DNA from: Watersipora subatra
Lineage: Eukaryota; Bryozoa; Gymnolaemata; Cheilostomatida; Watersiporidae
Assembly (NCBI RefSeq): GCF_963576615.1
Contig: NC_088717.1
Coordinates: 33,293,324-33,357,323, forward strand
DNA: 64,000 nucleotides
Direction of reading: 5' to 3'
In this document: positions 13,105 through 24,367 of the stretch, piece after piece
Layout: each line of letters starts with the position of its first letter
How positions within the stretch are numbered: the first letter of the stretch is position 1
Position numbers and translations under genes: made by a program
The notes under the pieces: generated by a model
Databases searched by the model: none
Told to the model about the DNA's origin: nothing
The model's input: the letters and a program-made list of their open reading frames with translations, nothing else

Positions 13105-13310
13105 GGTAAAGTTGAGTGAGCTGTAACAGATGGGATTAATATGCGTGTATTAGCCAGATAGAGTAGAGTGAGCTGTAACATATGGGATTAATATGCGTGT
13201 ATTAGCCAGATAGAGTAGAGTGAGCTGTAACATATGGGATTAATATGCGTGTATTAAACAAATATAGTAGAGTGAGCTGCAACATATGGGATTAATATGC
13301 GTGTATTAGA
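13105..13310. repeat. 52-bp tandem repeat, 4 units
   Basis: Units carry GAGTGAGCTGTAACATATGG followed by GATTAATATGCGTGTATTA. The four copies are spaced 52 bp apart with few differences. Confidence 0.9.
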
Positions 13311-14230
13311 CAGAAAAAACAAATTAGATCTTTGATAATTTTTCTAATCAATTAATCTAATCTTTTTTTTGAAAATTGTCTAAAGTGACAAAATTGAAAA
13401 TCTTTTGCCAGGTAAAACTGTATTAAATTGCGTTTTAAGTGTTTTTTGGATTTTATGATCTCACATTTAATCGATTTAAACCAAATTGTTTGCTGCTGGC
13501 TATTTATAAGCAAATATTTTTTGAGAAATTACAAGTGTTTGTGTAAAATAATTAGTAGGTGACTATTTACACGGATACCAATTCCTCTGTGACTAAATTG
13601 GCTTTTTATTTATATGTCACAGCTTGACAACTGCTTGTCATAAAAACTGCAACATACCATAGAGTGCTAATAAGTCATCAGAATTTCAGATATTATAGTT
13701 TTCACTTTGAGAAACATTGTTTTTGGGCTTCTGCTCACCTTTAGTTAGCACCATTTTCTAAAACCTCACACTTTATTTTACAAAAAAGTGCAACACAACT
13801 AGCTCTGTTGCTCAGCCTTTTTTATAAAAAGTGGATGTAGTTTCTTCTTTGTCTTTAAGGAAGAGAATTATCAACTGATGCTGTAAGATAGAAGTTGAAT
13901 ACAATCTTATAATAGTTTATTTTATCTATCTTACGACAGTTATACTCTTTACATAAAATGCTTATTAGACTTATTCTGACTCGGTAGACTTATTTCGGTC
14001 ATATCACATTAGATAGATTAAAGAGATTTGGTTAAACTGTCGCCACCTATTTGATAAAATTCAGATATCTTTCTTGGTGGAATATTAATGTGAATATAAT
14101 GTGAATAAAATGTGGTCAAAAGTTTATGGAACCATCCAAAAGTAGTCAACATTTTTCTCTCCATATTCCCACAATTGAATTCGTTATCTTTACATGCTGA
14201 TTCGAGTTTGCCATGAACCTCATTTTTGTT
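13311..14230. other. Intergenic; nothing recognised
   Basis: AT-rich sequence between two tandem repeats, with no coding signal. Confidence 0.5.
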
Positions 14231-14231
14231 G

Positions 14232-14626
14232 TTCATTGTCTGTTCAGTGCCTGTTCAGTGTATGTTCAGTATCTGTTCAGTGTCTGTTCAGTGTCTGTTC
14301 AGTTTCTGTTCAGTGTCTGTTCAGTGTCTGTTCAGTGTCTGTTCAGTGTCTGTTCAGTGTCTGTTCAGTGTCTGTTCAGTGTCTGTTCAGTGTCTGTTCA
14401 GTGTCTGTTCAGTGTCTGTTCAGTGTCTGTTCAGTGTCTGTTCAGTGTCTGTTCAGTGTCTGTTCAGTGTCTGTTCAGTGTCTGTTCAGTGTCTGTTCAG
14501 TGTCTGTTCAGTGTTTGCTCAGTGTCTGTTCAGTGTCTGTTCAGTGTCTGTTCAGTGTTTGTTCAGTGTCTGTTCAGTGTCTGTTCAGTGTCTGTTCAGT
14601 GTCTGTTCAATGTCTGTTCAGTGTCT
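14232..14626. repeat. 11-bp minisatellite (TGTTCAGTGTC)n, about 36 units
   Basis: Near-perfect 11-bp repeat. Because 11 is not a multiple of 3 and the unit has no stop, all three plus frames stay open and give a false Ser/Val/Cys-rich protein. Confidence 0.96.
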
Positions 14627-14639
14627 GTGTATCTTGCAT

Positions 14640-17600
14640 CTGGTGTAAACATAAAGGTTTTGCAATTTAATTGGTGGTTATCATAGCAACTTGGTTCTAG
14701 GATTGTTTTGTAAATGGTATACATGACTGTGTTTGAGAATCAATAATGTGCATATATTAGGAGACAAGTTATCAAAAGTATTGTACAACAAAGTTTGATA
14801 GCATCTACAAATTTATCTCTGAATCGATTCCAAGATAGTTGGTAGTTTAACTTCATCGAACTCCTATCTTTCACAATGCTAGATGAATTTCCTCCTTCAA
14901 TTTAGTGACACTGTAGCAGATGCATTATTCACATAATGTATGCGTGCTAGCAAAGGAATAGCAGCATAAAATAATTAATTAAAAAAAACGTTGTCCAGAT
15001 TAGTTTTTGAGGTTTGGCATTTTGTTTCATAGCAACGAGCGTAGTAACAAAACAAATTTTTACAAAGTTTTTATTTTATTGTTACATCAGCGGCAGACCC
15101 GTCATTGCCTGCTCATTGCATGATTTTGTAATAACATGTATAAAAGGTATTTAATAGTAAAATCGTCCATCAATGGTGAATTATATTTCTGTTCATGTTT
15201 TCTGGTGAAATTCTTTTTGCATAAACAACTCATCAACATTTTGCGGTAATCTTTCAATAAAAGTTTAAAAATTTTGCATAGTCTTTTATGCCTATGCAAA
15301 AATTTTCAAGGCACAATATTATTTCTACTTGAATTTCTACAATAATGTTACACCACTGTTTTGCTTACTTCTGCTAACTGTTCACCAAATATATTTGAAG
15401 CAAAAAATTGTTCAGTGAGTAATGAAAGCATTGAGTCAAGTAAATAGAGTGAAGTGTCTTGAAGTCAACTAAAGACAAAAACATCCCCGATATAAACAAG
15501 AACCAAAAACTTTCATAGTTTTGCACAAGATAGCACATCGTCACCATCGTATTTAGTTGAGAACGAAAGCTTTTAAGGTAAAATTCATTTTCATTACACT
15601 TGCTAGTATTAATATTTTGTTATTGCTTAGACTTCATGGCACAGAAATCTGCTAAATCTTGCTATACTATACTGTTTTCTCAATTTAGATACTTACATAA
15701 AGTACCGATCTTTTTTAATTTTTACTTATCAAAGTCTGAAAGTCAACTGTTAACTTTGTTAAGTAAATGAATGCAGCTAACTAAAGGTAAAACCTACTAA
15801 ATTTTGAAAAAAGATTTACCATTAAATGCTGAATGTTTTGCACGGCACATCAGTGTTTTGGTTGTGCAGTCCAGCTTTAAGTTTTGGAGATGATTCGAGC
15901 TCAGTTGTAGTAGTAAAACACTTTCAAAGCATTTAACAGATACAATATCATTTTAACTGCAAAAACCTTTATGTATGACATAAGGACAGAGTTGTTTATA
16001 CAGCTGAGAAGCTTTGTGTCGCTCAACTCAGTCGCATTTTTTAAACTTTTGTGCTGTCCTTCCAGTTTTATTGTTTCTTTCCTTGCATCAACTTGAACAG
16101 ACCGACAATGGTTTCTTTGTATGTCCTGATAAGTACACACTTATACATATATAGAATATGCATATAAATATATAAATATACTATATAGGCCTACCACATG
16201 TATATACTGTTTTGCTTATAGATATAATTGTAGACATGTACATATACATTTATGTTAAGAAAATGGAAATTTCTATGAAGCTGAATGCAATATTTCATTG
16301 TTAGGAATAAAAAGGCAGTGTCTAAAATACCCCCTATTTGAAACAAAAACCTTTATTTCTCTCAGCATTACAAATACAGTTTTTCTGAAAGTTTAGATTG
16401 GTTCGTTTTAGAGCAGCATCTTGCACTAGTAAGACTAGTTAAAACACCAAATAGACTTTAAAATCTGACCTGCTGCATAATGCCAAAAATGCAAATAAAC
16501 TATGATATAGTTACAGGAATAGCTATATTGCATATGTTGCATAGCATGTGCAACAAATAAACTATATCAAAGAGCAGAGTTGGGTATGGGATGGCTCATT
16601 CCTACTGAGAAGATGCTTGTTACTCAGTTGGAATGAGTTGCTTAAAGTAAGGTTGTCCCGCTTGCTTGTATTACCAATTATTACCTCCTGAAAAAAAAGT
16701 TTTATCTCTTGGGCTAACTTAAGCCTATTGACCTTCCAGAGGCTAATAGAGTGTATGCTGCATAACCTGTTTTGGTGAACGGTGCTGCTCTACCTGATGT
16801 CATTGTAGTCATTGCATCAGATTCTAGACCACATGCCCAGGCTGAATAAGGTATTTCACTAGCTAAAGAAAGTAAGGCTCAAGGCAACCAAGTGTGAGCT
16901 CTTCTAGCAAGTAGCGTACTGCCCAACAGTCACTAAATACTAAAGAGTCTATGGTCCATAAATCTTTAGTTGGTAATAAAAATACTTGAAATCTTAAAAC
17001 AAGCTAGTTAATTTTTTGTTGAAAGAAGACATTTTGAATAAAGCTAACCAATACCTTTTTATCTTCACTCAGTGTATCAACCATTTCTTGCTCTCGTATT
17101 TAAAGTGGACCACCAACAGTATCTGTATTGTCAAGGTACCTCAATATTAAAAATATGATTAATATAGTAAAACCATTATTCATAGGCTCCGTTGTAATTA
17201 GAATAATCAGATGTATCATTTATTGAAAAAGTAAAATTCTAAGCTATGCTAGTAAAATAGGTTAACAGACTAGACCTAATCTACTTATGCTCTTGAAGTT
17301 TTTTTTAATCAACATCTATATAAGTGGAAACATTATCAATAAGGATAAAAATCAAAGCAAACACTCCATTCAGTTTGATAACTATCTTTAGCACATGAAG
17401 TGCATTAGAAGAGCTCAGGTTGCTGCATTATAAGTTTTCAGTAGTTACATAGAACATGAAAGGAGTAAGTATACAATCAGGTGGGCTCTTTATTTTTTTA
17501 GGCTCAGTGTATTTGAAGCAAACATGATAATTCATGTTTAAATAGCAGTCAGAATGGCAAGATCATAGTTTCAAAAACTCATGAATAAATCCAGAATGGA

Positions 17601-18280
17601 TTTCAAACAGAATGGTTTCCACTTTCCAATAAATAAAGCCTTTGACTCTAATTCCAAAAACTCGAGGTCAAAATCTTATCAAAGTCAACATACATCTCGT
17701 GTTTTGGTTGTCTGTTCCTTTCAAACCATACTTCTTTTACATGAAGCGCATGCAATTCTCAAGTGCTGAATGTACCGTCTCAATTAGTGGCACAAATCAG
17801 ACATCAGAGATAGCTGCAAAACATTTGACTCAAACAATGAGTCAAATGTTTATAAACATTGACTCATTTGAACAATTTATTTCCTTCAGAAACTTGAGAA
17901 TTTAAAAAAAATCATGCTGCTCATAACCATTAACAACCCTTCTCTTGACATCATTATACTAGATACAAAAATGTAGATAATAAATGAGTAGTCGACTGTT
18001 ACAATAGCAAAGTGGGCTTTGTAAAGGTTCACTAGCAAGACCAACCAAAATCTCTTCAAAGGATTTTATTATTAGCAGACTTCTAGGTATAGCAATGTTT
18101 TTGGTGGCCATATCTAATAGTCTCATTTGCTAGCATATTCATGACAGCCCAAAGCTATAAAAGCCCTAAATAAATCAATCATACTTATCTGGCCAGCTAT
18201 TCAGGCTTCCACTTCTTCCAAGCTTTCATAAGGATGAAAGTTCGAATCTACAGGTTTAAAATCAACTCTTTGATATTCAT
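14640..18280. other. Gene-poor stretch; no feature beyond a hairpin
   Basis: No exon of the calpain family and no mobile-element protein was recognised. A perfect 14-bp inverted repeat (AAACATTTGACTCA and its complement, 5-base spacer) lies at 17819-17851. Confidence 0.5.
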
Positions 18281-18282
18281 TG

Positions 18283-19652
18283 TTAAAGAATAGAGAAAGC
18301 ATAATATTATTATGATTTATTAGTTATCTTGAGGTGTTGACTGATGTTCTGAAAAAAGAATCAAGGAGATTGACCCCCTAGAAGCTGAGATATAGACAGC
18401 CAAACACAGGTCTACCTAATAAAGAATCAGAGGAAAACCCTTCGAAAATCCCGAAAACTATGACGTATAAAATCGACTTAATGGTCATGTGCCGGAGTTG
18501 CGCACCCTTACCGCCGTTACTTATAATGATTGTTTTGGCTACGAGATGTGAAACGCTTCTTGCGATAGTAAATAATTTACATACTAGCTCTGGTTTCTCA
18601 GGAAAATCATCCAAACATTGTGTGGTAAAGGCATTTGCCCACAACCCCTCGTCATGATTTTTTAAAGCAGAAGAGCAGATTTTGACTATTGTGCTTCAAA
18701 TTTTAACTCGATCTCCACGGATATGCTTCGAAGATCATCTGTTCAACGAACGGCGCGTGTATAGTCTATATGCGATATCCGCGATTGCAGTTTTTTTAGA
18801 ATACGAAATAGGAATGGGACTTTTTGTTCCTTCATCATTTTTCTACTGTGTATCTACTGCAGCATTCAGTTGATTTTCATGATTATCGTCACTATTAACA
18901 GACTGGAAGTTCACTACAGCCATAATCTTAAAAAGACTAACTTGACCGTGCTGCTCTTGCTATAAGAAAAGAAAACGATAACTTTTGCTTTGATTTTTCT
19001 ATTGATCTATTATCTTATCTATGATTATTTTTTATGATTTATATAATATTCATAATGCATATTATACAAAATAATAATATAACTGCGTATAGAATAAATG
19101 ATGTAACTAATATAATTTGTAGAAAATTCCAAATGATAACCGAGATTGATTTAATTGATTCTATTTATTAGCTATAGTTAAAAAATCTGAACAACGCTAA
19201 AGATGAGTCTGAATAGGGAAGCTAAGTAGGAGAACAACAAAACTGAGCTGAACTAGCAAGATAGCGAAATGTTGCGAAATAATAGATGCGTGTAATTATT
19301 TTATGCTAAAACTAATCTACACGTCAGAGGGACTGGTTCAGAATTCTAGGAGCGATGATTGTTAGGCCCAGTTTGATTGTTCTATACTTCCAGGGATTAA
19401 ACCAATTAAAACGCCGTGATTGTTATAGGAGAGCGCATTAGTTGGCTTAATTGACCAATGACACACAAGTCGATTTCATACGTCATATATTGATGATTAC
19501 CAAAACACTTTTGTTTTTTGGTAGACCTGTGTTTGGCTGGCTATATCTCAGCTTCTGGTTGGTCAATCTCCTTGATTCTTTTTTTAGAACATCAGTCAAC
19601 ACCTCAAGATGAATAATAAAGCATAATAATATTATGCTTTCTCTATTCTTTA
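18283..19652. mobile_element. 1.37-kb segment bounded by about 200-bp inverted repeats
   Basis: The left arm at about 18283-18490 (from TTAAAGAATAGAGAAAGC through CTGATGTTCTGAAAAAAGAA and CAAACACAGGTCTACC to TATGACGTATAAAATCGACT) recurs as a reverse complement at about 19447-19652. The interior of about 0.95 kb has only short ORFs that I do not recognise. The structure fits a non-autonomous or foldback DNA element, or a simple inverted duplication. Target-site duplications were not evident. Confidence 0.6.
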
Positions 19653-21676
19653 AAACCAGTTCTATCGACGGCAGTTTACTCCTACCTTTACTATCACTTT
19701 TATTTGGTTTGAAAAAGTTACTAATCTTAAATATTATAACTAAAATGTCATCAAAATAGAAGTCAAGACAGTCAAAGTTGCCAAGAACCAAATAGGACAA
19801 GACTCAGAAAAAAAGACTGAGAACTTTACAAAGCAGCTGCAACAACGATTGGTAGAGTGTTCAAAGTCATGAACAGCTAATATGCATAAAGCATGAAGTG
19901 CATTGTAAAATATAAGCAAACTGTAATCACTGAGCAGACTAAGTTGCATAATGAACAGACTAAGATCTAGGGCTATAACTACTGAGTAGAATTATGCACT
20001 TCAACAGTTAGACAGAGTCTGCCATCGGCAATCACAAGGTACATACTTTGGTTATGGACCAACTAGAGCATTCTAATGGACTAATAACTCACTAGTGGAA
20101 CACTGTCCATAGAACTATAATTTTCTTTTAAAAAATTTCTTTTAATGACAAAAAGTTATGAACCAAAAGCTCATAACAAAACACCGCGAAGGATTTGGGT
20201 CAGCCAAATAAATTGAACACGATGCACCTCACAGGTAAAATGGAAAAAGCTGAAAGTTGTTGCAAAGACAGTAGATTCCAACAATAAGCTTTGACTGAAA
20301 TTATTTCATATACCTTAAAAAAGCACCTTCTGCGAGGTATGTAGTAATTCTAATACACATATTATATGTGTATTAGAATGAATACTCTAATATAATATTA
20401 GCGTATTCTTTCTAATAATTAGATATTCTAATCTCACATTAAAATATTGTAACAACAGCTTTAAGCTAATTTCATTTTAATCTAAAAAGTTGATCAGTTG
20501 GGGCTTATGCCAATGTAAAGTTTCAAGGCTAAATGAACCTTTTACTTGGATTATTACCATCTTAACTAGGTGAACAACCCACATTTCTTGAAATTTATCT
20601 CTTGAACAATCAGTAAAAGTGCAAGCAGAGAAAATAATATGCTTCAAAAATTGTTACATGAACATAACAATTAGGTGTAAAATTTTAAAACTGTAATTGA
20701 AAGGGTAGAACAACATGCAGATGAGTATATTGTTGTCGTTTATGCAGAAAAGAGAGTCACTTAAAAACATGAACAGATTTATATTGCACCAGTGATAAAT
20801 CGTGTTGCCATTGAAACCTTTTTACATATTATCACAAAGTAGTGCAACGCCAAGGAAACAACGGTGCCACAGCTGGTATAATAATATTATACAAATTGTG
20901 TAAAGATTTTTTACTGCTGTTAGAGTTGCTGCTCTCCGTATTATAAAACAGAATGCAAAAATTAAAAAATTATGCCAGAAATTTTTTTTCTAATGTACAT
21001 TTTATTATGCTGTTTTTTTTTGCTAGCGCTCATAAATTCAGCTAATAATGCGCCTGCTACAGAGAGTCACTAAGGAATACAGGAGAAAATCTAGGATCAG
21101 TTGACTCTAAATATCTTTTTCCTTACAGACAACACCGAAGCTACATTTCACCTTGAATAAATAGGACTGAAGAACACAGCTAGTTGTGTTGTAATTTTGA
21201 TATAAAATAAAAGTTGAGTAAGGTTATAGCAAAAGGTAGCCAAGTTATTAATACACAAAAAGCCAAAAAATTAATGTTTCTGCAAAAAACATTAGATAAT
21301 TCTGCTGACATGGGATTATTTGCATGTTACGATTTGGTCGACAACAACTAGATCAGCTGTTTTCAAGTTTAAAAATAAAAGAAAAAAAAACAACAGCATT
21401 TAACATAAATATTTGGTATCAATGTAGAGAGTTATCTCCTCTTAATTTCATAAACAAATGCATTGTAGTGGAAGCCATCTAAATAAGCTGACATAACTCA
21501 CTATTTGCGAGCTGGCGAGGCTATCACGGCCAGTCAAAGGAGAAGAAATTAGCCAAAAGGCTAAACACAACTGTCACGGTAAAGAGGGGCATGACTAAAT
21601 CCGGCTCAGTAATCATAGCCAAGGCCAGACAGGGTATCTAAGCTAAAGCTGGCCCGACTGTGAAATTTCTGTTCCA
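19653..21676. other. Intergenic; a palindrome only
   Basis: No coding signal. A near-perfect hairpin with 15-bp arms (ATTCTAATACACATA and its complement, 3-base spacer) lies at 20347-20379. Confidence 0.5.
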
Positions 21677-22033
21677 AAACAGGTTTACCTATGGCAGTAA
21701 AATCTTGGCTCTTCATTCGTTTTAGTAATTGAGTTTTAGTAACCCAAATCTGCATCATTAGATTGAAAATTGATAGTTGTATTTAGAAAGGAACACAAAA
21801 ATCTAAAATTTTATTAAAATGGTTTGAATCAATGAGTTTTAAGTGCGCCCTATTACGTTTTAACAGCCCTTTTTAAATGATAACGTAATTTTTATTACGT
21901 CCTTTGGCATTTTATGTTCCTTTCTAATTATAACTATTGAATTTTGATGTAATGGTGTAAGTTTTGGCTACTAAAATTCAATTACTAAAACCAATCAGGA
22001 GCCAAGAGTTTACTGCCATAGGTAAACCTGTTT
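21677..22033. mobile_element. MITE with about 120-bp terminal inverted repeats
   Basis: The left end reads CAGGTTTACCTATGGCAGTA and the right end is its reverse complement. The match continues, diverged, through TTTTAGTAATTGA and GAAAGGAACA for about 120 bp on each side of a short centre. Length is about 355 bp with no coding capacity. Target-site duplication and superfamily are not clear. Confidence 0.78.
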
Positions 22034-22291
22034 GAGAAAAAAAAACCTCGCGGTCAAGTTATCAAAACTAAAGCATTGCTATCATGAAGAATGCTGGCAC
22101 TGCTATCATGTACTCTTGAGCAGCTGAAATTGAAAAAAGGCCGTGCTTATCACATAACCAAGGGTATAAAAAAAGCTTAGAGTTTGGAGTAGCAATGCTT
22201 GTGGTTTACAGTTGTGCTATGATTATACTGTAATATATTTGCATACAAATATATGTATCATGATTGCTACAACCACTTATTATTGCAAACA

Positions 22292-22362
22292 CTCCTGGAG
22301 TTGGTGGCAATCAGTAAAGCGCCTAAACCTCTGAGCGGGTTGAGTTGATGGGATCGAGACAT
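22292..22362 (+). repeat. Possible tRNA-derived SINE head
   Basis: TTGGTGGCAATCAGTAAAGC followed by GGGATCGAGAC resembles a degenerate pol III A box and B box (consensus GGTTCGANNCC) at tRNA-like spacing. No full tRNA fold or SINE tail was confirmed. Confidence 0.3.
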
Positions 22363-22379
22363 GGGTTCTTTGACAGAAT

Positions 22380-23350
22380 GTAATTTTTCTCAAATCAATT
22401 GCTTTAATCAGTAGCAAACAACAGCTTTATTTGTATCTATCAATTTTAAAGTCAGTAAAATTAGCAAATGCCTAAAACAAAGTTATATACCTGTTTTAAT
22501 TAGCACAACAATTGTAATGCTGTCATGATGGCTATTATTTTCACAATTTAACCAACTAAATAAATGGGAAAGCTCTAATGCGTTTCATTCTTATATAAAA
22601 ATTGTACCTATTTGTGTTGCAACGTGTTTAATTTATAATAAAGTTTAAAAGTCACTTAGCCCACTTAGCCCACTTAGCCTACTCAGCTCATTCAGCCAAA
22701 AAAATTCTTATTAAGTTATTCCAAATAAGCCAATACAAAGATTCTAAAAACTCTGGGCAATGTAGCTGAAAAACAAATCAGAAATACTTTTGCAAGCTTT
22801 AAGTTTGACTGTTAACCCATTTAGTTTTACACCTTACACTAACTTTTTAAAATAATTTCTTACAGTATTATGTTTAAGGAAATTAAGCTACAATAATTTT
22901 ATTTTTTTAGTTTCATATGCTTTATTAATTTTAAATGCAATAAATAAAAATTCATTAAAGAACTATTAAGTTGTAATTCTTTCACAAAAAACCAACTAAA
23001 AACAAATGAAAGAAAGCAACCAATACAGCAGATAAAACACTAAAGAAACCAACAAGAATGGTGAGCTGCACAATTATAAAAAATATGCCAATCAGTTCAA
23101 AGCATACATAGTCAAATTAATTTTTTTACTTTTTATTACTAAAATTCACACAAATCCGGTTTTTTTCAGAGCACAAAATGCTTTTTTCATTAGGAATGGT
23201 TGATCATCTAGCTGTGGCAAGACATTACATCTAGTTTGCCAATTTCAACTTTTTATCCAAATTTCAATAGTAGCCAAGTGTCAGCCTGGATCAGAAAGTG
23301 TTGCTCAGTGCTTTGTTTCAAACTAGCTGGCAGCTAAACATTTTTAACTA
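22380..23350. other. 3' flank shared with copy D; no gene
   Basis: About 23170-23300 (GCACAAAATGCTTTTTTCAT, GAATGGTTGATCATCTAG) resembles the downstream flank of copy D at about 58170-58300. This shows that the duplicated block extends past the 3' ends of the genes. Nothing else was recognised. Confidence 0.5.
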
Positions 23351-23353
23351 CCA

Positions 23354-23768
23354 CCAAAGCATAAACTTATCTCTAGCACAAAGCATAGGCTTATCTCTAG
23401 CACAAAGCATAGACCTATCTCTAGCACAAAGCATAGACTTATCTCTAGCACAAAGCATAGACTTATCTCTAGCTCAAAGCATAGACTTATCTCTAGCGCA
23501 AAGCATAGACTTATCTCTAGCACAAAGCATAGACTTATCTCTAGCACAAAGCATAGACTTATCTCTAGCACAAAGCATAGACTTATCTCTAGCACAAAGC
23601 ATATACTTATCTCTAGCACAAAGCATAGACTTATTTCCACCACCAAAGCATAGACTTATCTCTAGCACAAAGCATAGACTTATCTCTAGCACAAAGCATA
23701 GACTTATCTCTAGCACAAAGCATAGACTTATCTCTACCACCAAAGCATAGACTTATCTCTAGCACAAA
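23354..23768. repeat. 24-bp minisatellite, about 17 units
   Basis: Unit CTTATCTCTAGCACAAAGCA plus TAGA. Two units carry an ACCACC variant. Since 24 is a multiple of 3, one plus frame reads a repeated 8-residue peptide; this is composition, not a gene. Confidence 0.95.
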
Positions 23769-24367
23769 AAAATCTCAGAAACTTGCAATTTTAATCCTTA
23801 CAAAATTTACAGACTTTTGGTATGACGTTCAGCAAAATTTCCAAAATACACATCAATAATTTTCAAAGCTGTTTAACCTTTAGAAAGGTTGCTATACATG
23901 TAGAACTAAAAAATAACCAACTCCTTCTCATGTTACAGTTCTCACCAACTGTTTGTAAATGACTAACATAGTCCTCTAGCCTTACTAACATTTATTATAT
24001 ATGACCACTTTTACATTTTAGCAAACAATATACATGGATGTTATTGGAATTTTTAGGATAAGAGCTCAGCAAAGTTATTTTACAGTTTTACCTAGATTTC
24101 TAAAGTAATTGTACGGCCAGTATGTAGTGCACCTAGCTTTCACAGTTCATGAGTAACCTTCGTCTGCTCAGCTTCAGATGTTATGTAGATCCAGCTCACC
24201 CACGAATATACAGTATAGCTATTGTTTGCTGTTACCAACCAGAGACTGAAGAAAAGGTATTTAATTGATGAATTTTTATTTTTTACACGTTTTTTTCATT
24301 TTCAAACTAAAATAAAATTTATCTTTCATTAACAGGAACTCTAATCAAGTTCAGTAGGAAGATCAAC

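Noticed and set aside
14194..14686. Three overlapping plus-strand ORFs of 140-158 codons rich in Ser, Val, Cys
   Set aside because: They are frames through an 11-bp repeat with no stop in any phase; no splice or start context.
23298..23750. Repeat protein with 8-residue units (SLAQSIDL)
   Set aside because: 24-bp minisatellite read in frame; the opposite strand is also open.
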